From Methanobacterium sp. (lineage in GTDB: Archaea; Methanobacteriota; Methanobacteria; Methanobacteriales; Methanobacteriaceae), in assembly GCA_009712615.1 (NCBI GenBank), contig WASR01000122.1, positions 3,383 through 10,832 on the forward strand: DNA of 7,450 bases. Reading direction: 5' to 3'. Made by a program: the position numbers and the translations under genes. Under the pieces are notes generated by a model. The model was not told where the DNA came from. It ran no database searches and saw only the letters and a list, made by a program, of their open reading frames with translations. This document shows positions 1 through 7,450 of the stretch, one piece after another; within the stretch, counting starts at the first letter, position 1, and the number at the start of each line of letters is the position of its first letter.

Positions 1-36
1 TTCTAATTTTGATGTTACTGGAAATGTGAAAAAAAA

Positions 37-1176
37 ATGCTTTATAGGGAACTTGGTGTAACCGGTGAAAAAATATCAATCCTAGGTTTTGGATGCATGA
101 GATTACCTGTTAAAAATGGGGATAGTGGACAGGTAGACATGGATCTTGCGGTTCCTTTGATAAGAACAGCTATTGATAGTGGTATAAATTATTTAGACAC
201 TGGATATCCATATCATGATGGTCAAAGTGAAATTGCAATTTCTAAAGCTGTTAAAGATGGCTACAGAGAGAAGGTGTTTATAGCAGATAAATTGCCAATT
301 TGGATGGTTGAGAACAGACAAGACATGGATAAGTACCTTGATGAACAGTTAAACAGACTCGATATCGAATGTATTGATTTTTATCTACTCCACACCGTTA
401 AGGAAACATACTGGGAAAAGATGATTTCCAATGGTGTGCTGGAATTTTTAGAAGACGCCAAGGCATCTGGAAAAATAAAATACACAGGATTTTCCTATCA
501 TGGTGAACTGGAACTCTTCTTTGATGTTGTTGATTCCTATAATTGGGATATTTGCCAGGTCCAGTACAATATTGTTGATCAAAATTATCAGGCTGGAAGG
601 GAAGGTATTCGTTATGCAGCAGCCAAAGGTGTGGGTGTGGTCGTAATGGAACCCCTCAGGGGAGGTACTTTGACTAGAAATGTTCCAGAAGAAGTTCAAG
701 AAATATGGGACGAATCAACGGTGAAAAGGGAGCCTTCTGAGTGGGCGCTCAGATTTGTCTGGGACCTTGATGATGTGGATGTTGTGTTGAGTGGGATGAC
801 CACCATGGAAGAACTTGAACAGAACCTTGAAACTGCTGATCAAGGTTATCCCAATTCTTTAAGTTCTGAAGATAGGGAGATCATAAGGGAAGTTAAATCT
901 GTTTACAACCATAGAAAACAATACAACTGTACACAGTGTGGATACTGTGTTCCATGCCCCGCAGGAGTAGATATTCCTGCTAATCTGCTACAGTTAAACA
1001 ATGCTTACATGTTTCAAGATGAAGATAATGCTAAAATGAACTATTACATGACTGTGAAAGAGGAAAAAAGAGCATTTAACTGCACTGGTTGTGGTGAATG
1101 TGAAAAAATATGTCCACAAATGGTTCCCATTCAAAAAGCACTGAAGGATGTGTGCAAAAAATTTGAACAAAACTGA
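37..1176 (+). CDS. Aldo/keto reductase with two C-terminal [4Fe-4S] cluster motifs
   Basis: Predicted cytoplasmic oxidoreductase of 379 aa. Residues 1 to about 285 form an aldo/keto reductase barrel that opens with the typical GFGCMRLP segment (17-24). The catalytic tetrad can be read as Asp54, Tyr59 (in GYPYH), Lys85 and His119 (in FYLLH). A ferredoxin-like C-terminal part carries Cys298-x2-Cys301-x2-Cys304-x2-Cys307-Pro and Cys349-x2-Cys352-x2-Cys355-x3-Cys359-Pro, which fits two [4Fe-4S] clusters. This architecture is common in anaerobic archaea and bacteria (COG1453-type), where substrates are mostly unknown. The clusters suggest electron exchange with ferredoxin rather than a purely NADPH-dependent reaction, but that is inference. 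The ATG at 37 is the first usable start after an in-frame stop at 10-12, and a weak GTGA Shine-Dalgarno lies at 26-29. The gene stands alone and converges on comE, so context gives no pathway. The family is secure; the function is unknown. Confidence 0.92.
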   Translation: MLYRELGVTGEKISILGFGCMRLPVKNGDSGQVDMDLAVPLIRTAIDSGINYLDTGYPYHDGQSEIAISKAVKDGYREKVFIADKLPIWMVENRQDMDKYLDEQLNRLDIECIDFYLLHTVKETYWEKMISNGVLEFLEDAKASGKIKYTGFSYHGELELFFDVVDSYNWDICQVQYNIVDQNYQAGREGIRYAAAKGVGVVVMEPLRGGTLTRNVPEEVQEIWDESTVKREPSEWALRFVWDLDDVDVVLSGMTTMEELEQNLETADQGYPNSLSSEDREIIREVKSVYNHRKQYNCTQCGYCVPCPAGVDIPANLLQLNNAYMFQDEDNAKMNYYMTVKEEKRAFNCTGCGECEKICPQMVPIQKALKDVCKKFEQN

Positions 1177-1187
1177 TTATATACAAA

Positions 1188-1197
1188 TTCTTTTTTT
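1188..1197 (+). terminator. T-tract terminator of the aldo/keto reductase gene
   Basis: The sequence TTC followed by seven T residues lies 12 nt after the stop codon of the plus-strand gene. Archaeal transcription commonly ends at U-rich tracts without a strong hairpin, and I see no stem here. It sits in the 67-bp gap between two convergent genes, where a terminator is expected. Confidence 0.5.
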
Positions 1198-1233
1198 ATC
1201 AATTGTCCCATTCATTGTAATGCATCTGGGAGT

Positions 1234-1243
1234 AAAAAATTAT
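1234..1243 (-). terminator. T-tract terminator after comE
   Basis: Read on the minus strand, six T residues (1239 to 1234) begin 4 nt after the comE stop codon. This is the natural end of the minus-strand comDE transcript and faces the plus-strand T-tract at 1191-1197. A 7-bp inverted repeat lies upstream within the comE coding sequence (arms 1265-1271 and 1285-1291), but it is too far from the T-tract to count as a classic terminator stem. Confidence 0.4.
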
Positions 1244-1792
1244 TTATTCTTTGATTGTTTTTATGAACCTGTCCCTGATTTCTTCAGGTTCCATTGGTAT
1301 CACTGGAACATCTGCGTTTCCAGGTTCAACTTTAATATGAACAAAAACAAGACCTTCTGAACTTAGAACCTCACTGAAATCAATCTCAGAATTTAGATCG
1401 AATGAAAATACATTTATAAATCCGATTGATTTTGCAAGATCTCCCAGTTGAAAGCTTGAAGCATATGTGCACTGGGACCCAGTAGATCCATAACATTCGT
1501 TGTCAAGTACGATCCAAACCAGATTTTTTGGATTCTGATTACAAACTGTTACCATACTACCCATATTCATGAGCACAGATCCATCGCCGTCTATGACAAC
1601 CACACGTTTAGTTGTAGACATGGCCACTCCAAGACCAATTGAAGATGCAAGACCCATGGATCCCATCATGTAAAACTGATTTGGAGAGTCCTTCAAGTGA
1701 TGCAGTTCCCTGGAAGGAAATCCTATGTTACATATAACCAGTTCATCAGTCAGCGATGATGATAATTTTTCTATAGCCTCTATCCTCTTCAT
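1244..1792 (-). CDS. comE: Sulfopyruvate decarboxylase, beta subunit (ComE)
   Basis: The 182-aa TPP-binding half of sulfopyruvate decarboxylase, a cytoplasmic enzyme that converts sulfopyruvate to sulfoacetaldehyde and CO2 in coenzyme M biosynthesis. The sequence matches the C-terminal (PP) domain of TPP decarboxylases. It has the [13 protein letters not shown] segment (43-55) and the Mg-diphosphate motif starting GDGS at 69-72 and ending at Asn98 in VLDNECYG. The length suits a stand-alone subunit. It must pair with ComD, encoded 11 nt upstream, because the active site forms between the PYR and PP domains. The ATG at 1792 has a GTGA Shine-Dalgarno immediately after the comD stop codon, so the two are probably translationally coupled and made in equal amounts. 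The closely related phosphonopyruvate decarboxylase is the main alternative, but comD and comC next door favour the CoM role. Confidence 0.92.
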   Translation of the reverse strand: MKRIEAIEKLSSSLTDELVICNIGFPSRELHHLKDSPNQFYMMGSMGLASSIGLGVAMSTTKRVVVIDGDGSVLMNMGSMVTVCNQNPKNLVWIVLDNECYGSTGSQCTYASSFQLGDLAKSIGFINVFSFDLNSEIDFSEVLSSEGLVFVHIKVEPGNADVPVIPMEPEEIRDRFIKTIKE

Positions 1793-1803
1793 AAAACTTC
1801 ACA

Positions 1804-2295
1804 CTACCAGAATTTAATATCTAAAAGTATGCCAATTGGGGCTCCATCAGCTTCTGCTGTTTGCCAGGCTTCAGGAATAATATTAAAGGCATCTTCAGGC
1901 TTTTTTGGATTAAAATACTTTATTTTTAGGGCATCCAGTACTAATGGAGTTGCCTTACCCATTGGAACTTGAGCGCCCATAAACTCTCCCTCAGTACCTC
2001 TGTGACTCATGATCATGAGGACAGGAATTTTGTAGAGTTCGAACAGTGATGCAAGTGCATTTACAGAATTTCCAAGACCTGAATTTTGCATTAAAATTCC
2101 TGGCCTTTTTCCCCCCATGAAGGCACCTGCACAGATTCCAAAACCCTCTTCTTCACGTGTCACAGGAACATGGGTTATGGTTGGATCTTCTTCAACCATT
2201 TCCATCAACCTTCCCAGATTAACGCATGGAAGCGAAACAATGAAATTTATCCCTGCTTTTTTAATTGCTTCATAAACTGCTTGACTACTATCCAA
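1804..2295 (-). CDS. comD: Sulfopyruvate decarboxylase, alpha subunit (ComD), TTG start
   Basis: The pyrimidine-binding (PYR) half of the TPP enzyme whose other half is ComE; together they decarboxylate sulfopyruvate in the coenzyme M pathway. From the chosen start the protein has 163 aa. Family marks are [10 protein letters not shown] near the N-terminus, the [12 protein letters not shown] segment in which Glu48 probably activates the TPP aminopyrimidine ring, [12 protein letters not shown] (70-81), and a [11 protein letters not shown] segment. The frame stays open to a TTG at 2358, which would add 21 residues. I chose the TTG at 2293-2295 because a strong GAGGGTG Shine-Dalgarno ends 5 nt before it, the product then begins directly with the conserved D-S-S-x-A-V region, and the length suits the family as I know it. 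The longer start would lie inside a dyad that looks regulatory. The extended version (to 2358) remains possible but is less likely. Confidence 0.9.
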   Translation of the reverse strand: MDSSQAVYEAIKKAGINFIVSLPCVNLGRLMEMVEEDPTITHVPVTREEEGFGICAGAFMGGKRPGILMQNSGLGNSVNALASLFELYKIPVLMIMSHRGTEGEFMGAQVPMGKATPLVLDALKIKYFNPKKPEDAFNIIPEAWQTAEADGAPIGILLDIKFW

Positions 2296-2300
2296 AAAAA

Positions 2301-2307
2301 CACCCTC
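2301..2307 (-). promoter_or_regulatory. Shine-Dalgarno that fixes the comD TTG start
   Basis: GAGGGTG on the minus strand is complementary in most positions to the archaeal 16S rRNA 3' end and sits 5 nt before the TTG at 2295. No comparable site precedes the upstream TTG codons at 2358 or 2352. It decides the start of comD. Confidence 0.7.
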
Positions 2308-2338
2308 ATTTTGTTTGTATGTAGGTTGAATTATGTTT

Positions 2339-2358
2339 TTGACACCAAACAATGTCAA
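2339..2358 (-). promoter_or_regulatory. Dyad TTGACA-N8-TGTCAA upstream of comD (possible operator)
   Basis: A perfect 6-bp inverted repeat with arms 2339-2344 and 2353-2358 lies 44 bp before the comD start. On the minus strand it overlaps the TATA-like TTTATT just upstream (about 2363-2358), so it would cover the interval between TATA box and transcription start. The same half-site flanks the purM promoter region at 4528-4566. The dyad is seen directly; operator function is inference. Confidence 0.4.
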
Positions 2359-2375
2359 TAAATGAAATTTGTAAA

Positions 2376-2396
2376 GATAATAATAAAAAATTTTTT
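2376..2396 (-). terminator. A/T-run terminator after comC
   Basis: Immediately after the comC stop codon the minus strand reads six A, six T, then ATTATTATC. The A6T6 run is self-complementary and is followed by more U-rich sequence, which fits archaeal termination. It separates purM-comC from comDE, which lies behind a 101-bp gap and probably has its own promoter. Some read-through cannot be excluded. Confidence 0.45.
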
Positions 2397-3428
2397 TTAG
2401 GAGTTGCTTAAAATTTCCTCCAAGTCAAAGGATAATTCATCCGATATATCTTTGATCTGACCCATTAAAGTCTCATCAATGGATATTCCATTTTCTTTGC
2501 GGTCTTTGATGTTTTTAACTTCCATGTCTCCAGGAATAAAAACATTGCCCGAATTTCTGATCTCTTCAACGAAGTTATCAACTTGTTCTTTGAATTCTTC
2601 AAGATCAGAGAACTTGGATGGATCAATGGCCATAACAAGGTCGCCCTTGGTGCACATGACACCAGGATCAGCTGTTCCTGTAACTTGTTTACCAAAAGCA
2701 GCTCTAACAAGAGGACCTGCTAATATTTCTATCATAAATGAGAGTGCGTATCCTTTATGTGCTCCAAATGGAAGTATAGAACCTTTTAAAGCTTCTTCAG
2801 GATCGATGGTTGGATTTCCATCTGCGTCTAAGGCAACATTTTCAGGTATTTTCTCACCCTTACGTTTGGCCTCAAGTAATTTTCCCCTTGCAGATGCAGA
2901 AGTTGCCATATCCACAGATACATAATTTTTATTGGAAGGAATGCCTATGGCCACCGGATTTGTGCCTATGATGGGCACTTTACCTCCAATGGGAGCAACT
3001 GCTGGTTCAGTGTTGGCTATAACCATTCCTATCATGTCGTTCATTATTGCCATGTCAGAGTAGTAACCCGCAACACCAAAGTGGTTTGAATCATGCACCC
3101 CAACCATTCCAATACCATTCTTCTTCGCCTTTTTAATTGCAATTTCCATCGCACTGTAGGTTACTACGTGGCCAAACTTATGATTTCCATTAATCAGGGC
3201 CATGGAATCTGTTTCACTTTCAATGGATAGTTCTGCTTCAGGGTCTATTGTACCTGCCTTGAGGCCTTTGATGTACTGTGGAAATCTTCCAATACCATGT
3301 GATGAAAATCCCTTAAGATCAGCATCTACCGTAACATCTGCAACAATGGATGCATCCTCATCTGAAACTTTCATACATTTTAGGATACCTGTTATGATTG
3401 ATCTTTCCTGTTCTGCTGTTATATTCAT
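2397..3428 (-). CDS. comC: L-sulfolactate dehydrogenase (ComC)
   Basis: NAD(P)-dependent dehydrogenase of 343 aa that oxidises (S)-sulfolactate to sulfopyruvate, the step before ComDE in coenzyme M synthesis; some family members also act on malate. It belongs to the Ldh2/type II malate dehydrogenase fold, which is unrelated to classical Rossmann lactate and malate dehydrogenases. Visible marks are [11 protein letters not shown] with His44 and Arg48, the catalytic-type His116 in [12 protein letters not shown], the [12 protein letters not shown] stretch (154-165) and GAHKGYALS (222-230). The ATG at 3428 has a good AAGGTG Shine-Dalgarno (3434-3439) at 5-nt spacing. It follows purM by 20 nt, so the two are probably co-transcribed. 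By family alone a malate or ureidoglycolate dehydrogenase could look similar; the comD and comE genes just downstream make ComC the best call. Confidence 0.92.
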   Translation of the reverse strand: MNITAEQERSIITGILKCMKVSDEDASIVADVTVDADLKGFSSHGIGRFPQYIKGLKAGTIDPEAELSIESETDSMALINGNHKFGHVVTYSAMEIAIKKAKKNGIGMVGVHDSNHFGVAGYYSDMAIMNDMIGMVIANTEPAVAPIGGKVPIIGTNPVAIGIPSNKNYVSVDMATSASARGKLLEAKRKGEKIPENVALDADGNPTIDPEEALKGSILPFGAHKGYALSFMIEILAGPLVRAAFGKQVTGTADPGVMCTKGDLVMAIDPSKFSDLEEFKEQVDNFVEEIRNSGNVFIPGDMEVKNIKDRKENGISIDETLMGQIKDISDELSFDLEEILSNS

Positions 3429-3448
3429 GAACGCACCTTCTATTCCTT

Positions 3449-4477
3449 TTATAATATGATTGTACCTTCCTTAAAGGTTTTGATTGTTACCTTATCATCT
3501 GGATCAGCTGTGACATGACCTATTTTGTAGGCCCTGTTATGTTTTTCAATAAGTTCAATGGTCTTTGTTTCATCCCCTGGCTTCACAATCACAACAAATC
3601 CTATCCTCATGTTGAAAACACGGTAGAGTTCTTCCACAGGAACTCCGAGTTCATGCATTTGTAAGAAAATTGATTGAGGTTGTGGTAAAGATGTGATATT
3701 GTAACCAATACCCTTTTTAAGCCGGTTTAGATTGGTGAATCCTCCTCCTGTAATGTGGGCAAGACCATGGACCTCCACATCTGTTTTTAAAAGTTCAATA
3801 ACAGGATTCACATAAATGTTGGTGGGTTTGAGTAATTCTTCTCCAATTGTTGTTTCAGGATTATTTGGAAGTTTATCAGTCACCTTAAAATCATTTTCTT
3901 GGAAAAATATCTTTCGGGCAAGGCTGAGTCCGTTACTATGAATTCCACTACTTTCAATACCTATCAATACATCTCCTTCAGCTATTGAACTTCCGGTTAC
4001 TATGCTGTCACTATCTACTATTCCTATTCCAGTTCCTGCAAGATCGAAGTTCTTCACTATTTCAGGAAGACTGGCTGTTTCTCCACCTATCATAGCAACA
4101 TTTGCAAGCTTACAACCTAACCTGAGTCCTTCTCCTATCTGTTCAGCAACTTCAGGATCTGGTTTTTCAACTGCAAGATAATCCACCATTGCAATTGGTT
4201 CTGCCCCAACACAGATGATATCATTAACAACCATTGCAATACAGTCTATTCCCACTGTATCGTACTTTTCCATCATCTCTGCAACCAGTATTTTGCTTCC
4301 CACACCGTCCGTACTCATTGCAATTGCTCTGTCACCAAGATTAACCAAAGCTGCAAAGTGTCCGGATTCTGTTATGACTTCTCTGTAATTGAGTGTTTCC
4401 TTCAGTTTTGAGATCAATGCCGAGACAGTCACCTCTTCAAGACTGATGTCCACTCCTGATTCTGAATAGGTTACCAT
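3449..4477 (-). CDS. purM: Phosphoribosylformylglycinamidine cyclo-ligase (AIR synthetase)
   Basis: Cytoplasmic enzyme of 342 aa that closes the imidazole ring: FGAM plus ATP gives AIR, ADP and phosphate, step five of de novo purine synthesis. The PurM/PurL-type ATPase fold is clear from STDGVGSK (55-62), [28 protein letters not shown] (131-139), [11 protein letters not shown] (178-188) and HITGGGF (241-247). The length is normal for the family. The frame extends to a TTG at 4489, but that TTG and the following GTG are part of the sequence TTGGTGAA, whose GGTGA is the Shine-Dalgarno for the ATG at 4477 (5-nt spacing). I therefore start at 4477. The gene leads a likely purM-comC operon behind a 175-bp gap with a 9-bp inverted repeat around TATA-like sequence. 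Its pairing with a coenzyme M gene has no obvious biochemical reason. Confidence 0.95.
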   Translation of the reverse strand: MVTYSESGVDISLEEVTVSALISKLKETLNYREVITESGHFAALVNLGDRAIAMSTDGVGSKILVAEMMEKYDTVGIDCIAMVVNDIICVGAEPIAMVDYLAVEKPDPEVAEQIGEGLRLGCKLANVAMIGGETASLPEIVKNFDLAGTGIGIVDSDSIVTGSSIAEGDVLIGIESSGIHSNGLSLARKIFFQENDFKVTDKLPNNPETTIGEELLKPTNIYVNPVIELLKTDVEVHGLAHITGGGFTNLNRLKKGIGYNITSLPQPQSIFLQMHELGVPVEELYRVFNMRIGFVVIVKPGDETKTIELIEKHNRAYKIGHVTADPDDKVTIKTFKEGTIIL

Positions 4478-4482
4478 AAAAT

Positions 4483-4487
4483 TCACC
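4483..4487 (-). promoter_or_regulatory. Shine-Dalgarno GGTGA that fixes the purM ATG start
   Basis: GGTGA lies 5 nt before the ATG at 4477. Because its GTG and the preceding TTG are in frame with purM, it can be mistaken for a start codon that would add four residues. Confidence 0.75.
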
Positions 4488-4527
4488 AAAAATTTTTAAA
4501 ACAACAATTATTTATGCATATTTACAC

Positions 4528-4566
4528 TTGACAGTTTATAAAACTTATATCCAAATCAACTGTCAA
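4528..4566 (-). promoter_or_regulatory. 9-bp inverted repeat enclosing the probable purM-comC TATA box
   Basis: TTGACAGTT (4528-4536) and AACTGTCAA (4558-4566) are perfect inverted repeats separated by 21 bp. On the minus strand the spacer contains GATATAAG and TTTTATA, both TATA-like. A start about 25 nt downstream would fall near 4515, leaving a leader of roughly 40 nt before purM. A regulator bound to both arms would bracket the TBP site. The same sequence could also fold as an RNA hairpin in read-through transcripts. The repeat is observed; its role is inferred. Confidence 0.5.
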
Positions 4567-4568
4567 TG

Positions 4569-4601
4569 GGAGGATAAGTTCAATTATTATTACCTTCCTC
4601 C
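4569..4601 (-). repeat. 6-bp inverted repeat GGAGGA/TCCTCC in the fttA-purM gap
   Basis: Arms 4569-4574 and 4596-4601 are separated by 21 bp and lie 2 bp from the larger repeat at 4528-4566. On the minus strand the first arm reads as a Shine-Dalgarno-like AGGAGGA, but no useful coding frame follows, only a TTG frame of six codons. A long leader from an upstream promoter could pair this arm with the second one. Chance is a fair explanation for a 6-bp repeat. Confidence 0.3.
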
Positions 4602-4623
4602 TATTTAAATGAGAATGGTTCAT

Positions 4624-4647
4624 AAAAATATAAAATTTAAATAAACC
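4624..4647 (-). terminator. T-rich tract after fttA (terminator, possibly also a TATA element)
   Basis: Starting 5 nt after the fttA stop, the minus strand is U-rich, including TTTATTTAAATTTTATATTTTTA. This fits an archaeal terminator for fttA. The TTTTATAT within it also resembles a TATA box and could drive a longer purM leader starting near 4605, so the assignment is ambiguous. Confidence 0.4.
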
Positions 4648-4652
4648 TAATT

Positions 4653-6565
<1,913 letters not shown>

Positions 6566-6569
6566 GTCT

Positions 6570-6617
6570 AAAAAAATAAGAAAATTAATTGAACCACATT
6601 CTAAATCGATGTGATTC
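6570..6617 (-). terminator. Hairpin plus U-tract between psmB and fttA
   Basis: On the minus strand GAATCACAT (6617-6609) pairs with ATGTGGTTC (6599-6591), giving a 9-bp stem with one U-G pair and a 9-nt loop. AATTAATTTTCTTATTTTTTT follows, down to 6570. This looks like an intrinsic terminator and may end the psmB transcript. It also lies in the 5' region of fttA and could overlap the fttA transcription start, in which case the repeat may act as a DNA operator instead. Confidence 0.5.
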
Positions 6618-6624
6618 TTTAAGC

Positions 6625-6639
6625 TTTATTTAAAATATA
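6625..6639 (-). promoter_or_regulatory. Probable TATA box of fttA
   Basis: The minus strand reads TATATTTTAAATAAA about 70-80 bp before the fttA start codon, the best TATA-like element in the 102-bp gap. A start 22-27 nt downstream would fall near 6605-6612, inside the inverted repeat at 6591-6617. The A/T-rich background makes the exact box uncertain. Confidence 0.4.
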
Positions 6640-6659
6640 CTGGTGTAGTTAGATTAAAA

Positions 6660-7292
6660 CTAGTTCAATTCTTCGATTTTTTTGGCTACCTCATCATCAG
6701 GCAGTATTTTAAATCCTTCTTCTTTGGTTATAGTTGCAACCCTGATTCCATTACCAGAATAGGTATCTCTTTCCATAGCAGCTTTAATTGCTCTAATTAC
6801 AACTGATGTTCCCTCTTCAATGTCCATCTCTTGGTTGTAACGATCTTCCAGAACACCGTATGCTACTGGTGAACCTGATCCTGTGGAAATCATGAGATCT
6901 TTAATAACTCCTCCACTCGGATCTAATGAGAACAGAGCAGGTCCCTTCTCATCCACTCCTCCAAGGAGGGTCTGGACATAGTAAGGATAAAATCTTGATG
7001 CATGAAGTATGTTTGAGGTCATGTTTGCAGCTGCTTCCACACTCATGGGAGTGCCATTTCTTAGCCTGTAAAGGGCTACTTCTGCACTAATATATCCCAT
7101 AAGTTTCTGGGCGTCTGATACTGATCCAGCTATTGTAGCTCCGATATGATCATCAATTTTAAATATCTTGTCTGCAACCTTATGAGCAATTAAATTACCC
7201 ATTGAAGCTCTCCTTTCTGTTGCAAACACAATTCCGTCTTTGCAAGTTACACCAACAGTTGTAGTGCCTTTTAATCGATCTTTATCGTTCAT
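6660..7292 (-). CDS. psmB: 20S proteasome beta subunit (PsmB)
   Basis: Catalytic subunit of the archaeal 20S proteasome, which degrades proteins fed in by ATPases such as PAN; beta rings sit between alpha rings. The precursor has 210 aa: a 9-residue propeptide MNDKDRLKG, then the autocatalytic cleavage site before Thr10, which becomes Thr1 of the mature enzyme (TTTVGV). Conserved active-site residues are visible at mature positions Glu17 (in ATERRAS) and Lys33 (in VADKIF), followed by the SGSGS-like loop (STGSGSP) and the Asp and Ser of RDTYSGNG. The frame extends to a GTG at 7301, but this GTG is the end of the GAGGTG Shine-Dalgarno, 6 nt before the ATG at 7292, so I use the ATG. No alpha subunit gene is in the window, as usual in archaea. 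A near-consensus TATA box lies upstream. Confidence 0.97.
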   Translation of the reverse strand: MNDKDRLKGTTTVGVTCKDGIVFATERRASMGNLIAHKVADKIFKIDDHIGATIAGSVSDAQKLMGYISAEVALYRLRNGTPMSVEAAANMTSNILHASRFYPYYVQTLLGGVDEKGPALFSLDPSGGVIKDLMISTGSGSPVAYGVLEDRYNQEMDIEEGTSVVIRAIKAAMERDTYSGNGIRVATITKEEGFKILPDDEVAKKIEELN

Positions 7293-7298
7293 GAAATA

Positions 7299-7304
7299 CA
7301 CCTC
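7299..7304 (-). promoter_or_regulatory. Shine-Dalgarno GAGGTG that fixes the psmB ATG start
   Basis: A full-strength GAGGTG lies 6 nt before the ATG at 7292. Its GTG is in frame and can be miscalled as the start, which would lengthen the propeptide by three residues. Confidence 0.8.
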
Positions 7305-7382
7305 TAAAAAAACACGATAAATAAAAATAGTTTTTAAATAATTTTCAAAGTTAATTTCTAGGCTTATATGTAAAATTCATTC

Positions 7383-7390
7383 TATATAAA
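7383..7390 (-). promoter_or_regulatory. TATA box of psmB
   Basis: TTTATATA on the minus strand matches the archaeal TATA consensus, with purine-rich GAAGCAATAA just upstream as a possible BRE. Transcription would start near 7358-7361, giving a leader of about 65-70 nt. Between here and the window end (7391-7450) I see only A/T-rich sequence and a short palindrome at 7401-7412, no gene. Confidence 0.55.
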
Positions 7391-7450
7391 TTATTGCTTC
7401 AAACTCCAGTTTTTTTACATAACTTAAATATTCAATGCAATGTTTGAAAT

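Noticed and set aside
652..662. Palindrome CCCCT-C-AGGGG in the reductase gene
   Set aside because: It encodes the conserved EPLRGG segment of the barrel, so the symmetry follows from codon choice.
1265..1291. 7-bp inverted repeat (GAACCTG/CAGGTTC) near the 3' end of comE
   Set aside because: It lies inside coding sequence for a conserved C-terminus and about 26 nt from the downstream T-tract, so it does not form a proper terminator. Chance or coding constraint explains it.
1148..1360. 70-codon plus-strand frame across the convergent intergenic region
   Set aside because: It overlaps the end of the reductase gene and the 3' end of comE, passes through both T-tracts, and has no ribosome-binding site.
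2479..2925. 148-codon open frame on the plus strand opposite comC
   Set aside because: It is fully antisense to a well-conserved gene, rich in Ser and Pro as expected for an antisense shadow, and matches no family I recognise.
4522..4623. 33-codon minus-strand ATG frame in the fttA-purM gap
   Set aside because: It has no Shine-Dalgarno, its start overlaps T-rich terminator or TATA-like sequence, and it runs through the inverted repeats. It shows no recognisable family features.
7410..7416. Seven T residues on the plus strand near the window end
   Set aside because: No plus-strand gene precedes it. It lies upstream of psmB and is most likely just part of A/T-rich promoter DNA.

Overview
The window is archaeal, and its gene content points to a hydrogenotrophic methanogen of the order Methanobacteriales, probably Methanobacterium or a close relative. 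The evidence is a proteasome beta subunit with an N-terminal Thr nucleophile, the archaeal termination nuclease FttA (aCPSF1), three genes of coenzyme M biosynthesis, low GC content, Shine-Dalgarno sequences built on GGTG, and archaeal TATA boxes. From memory, the order psmB-fttA-purM-comC-comD/E matches the MTH1202-MTH1207 region of Methanothermobacter thermautotrophicus. I could not check this here.

Layout: one plus-strand gene (37-1176) encodes an aldo/keto reductase with two C-terminal [4Fe-4S] cluster motifs. It converges on a run of six minus-strand genes, and 67 bp with T-tracts in both directions separate the two. Read in transcription order from the right, the minus-strand genes are psmB (7292-6660), fttA (6557-4653), purM (4477-3449), comC (3428-2397), comD (2295-1804) and comE (1792-1244). 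Spacing suggests four transcription units. psmB has a near-consensus TATA box. fttA follows a 102-bp gap holding a TATA-like element, an inverted repeat and a U-tract. purM-comC have a 20-nt gap and lie behind a 175-bp gap containing a 9-bp inverted repeat around TATA-like sequence. comD-comE have an 11-nt gap and lie behind a 101-bp gap with a short dyad.

How the genes work together: ComC oxidises (S)-sulfolactate to sulfopyruvate, and ComD plus ComE, the two halves of one TPP enzyme, decarboxylate it to sulfoacetaldehyde, a precursor of coenzyme M. PurM performs the fifth step of purine synthesis. FttA terminates transcription and processes RNA 3' ends, and PsmB is the proteolytic subunit of the 20S proteasome. 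The aldo/keto reductase has no known substrate.

No defence system, mobile element, CRISPR array or RNA gene is visible, and all seven proteins belong to known families. The points worth a second look are regulatory. The half-site TTGACA/TGTCAA recurs as an inverted repeat before both purM-comC and comDE. The leader of the termination factor gene itself carries a terminator-like hairpin and U-tract. Three genes (psmB, purM, comD) have a correct start that differs from the longest reading frame.
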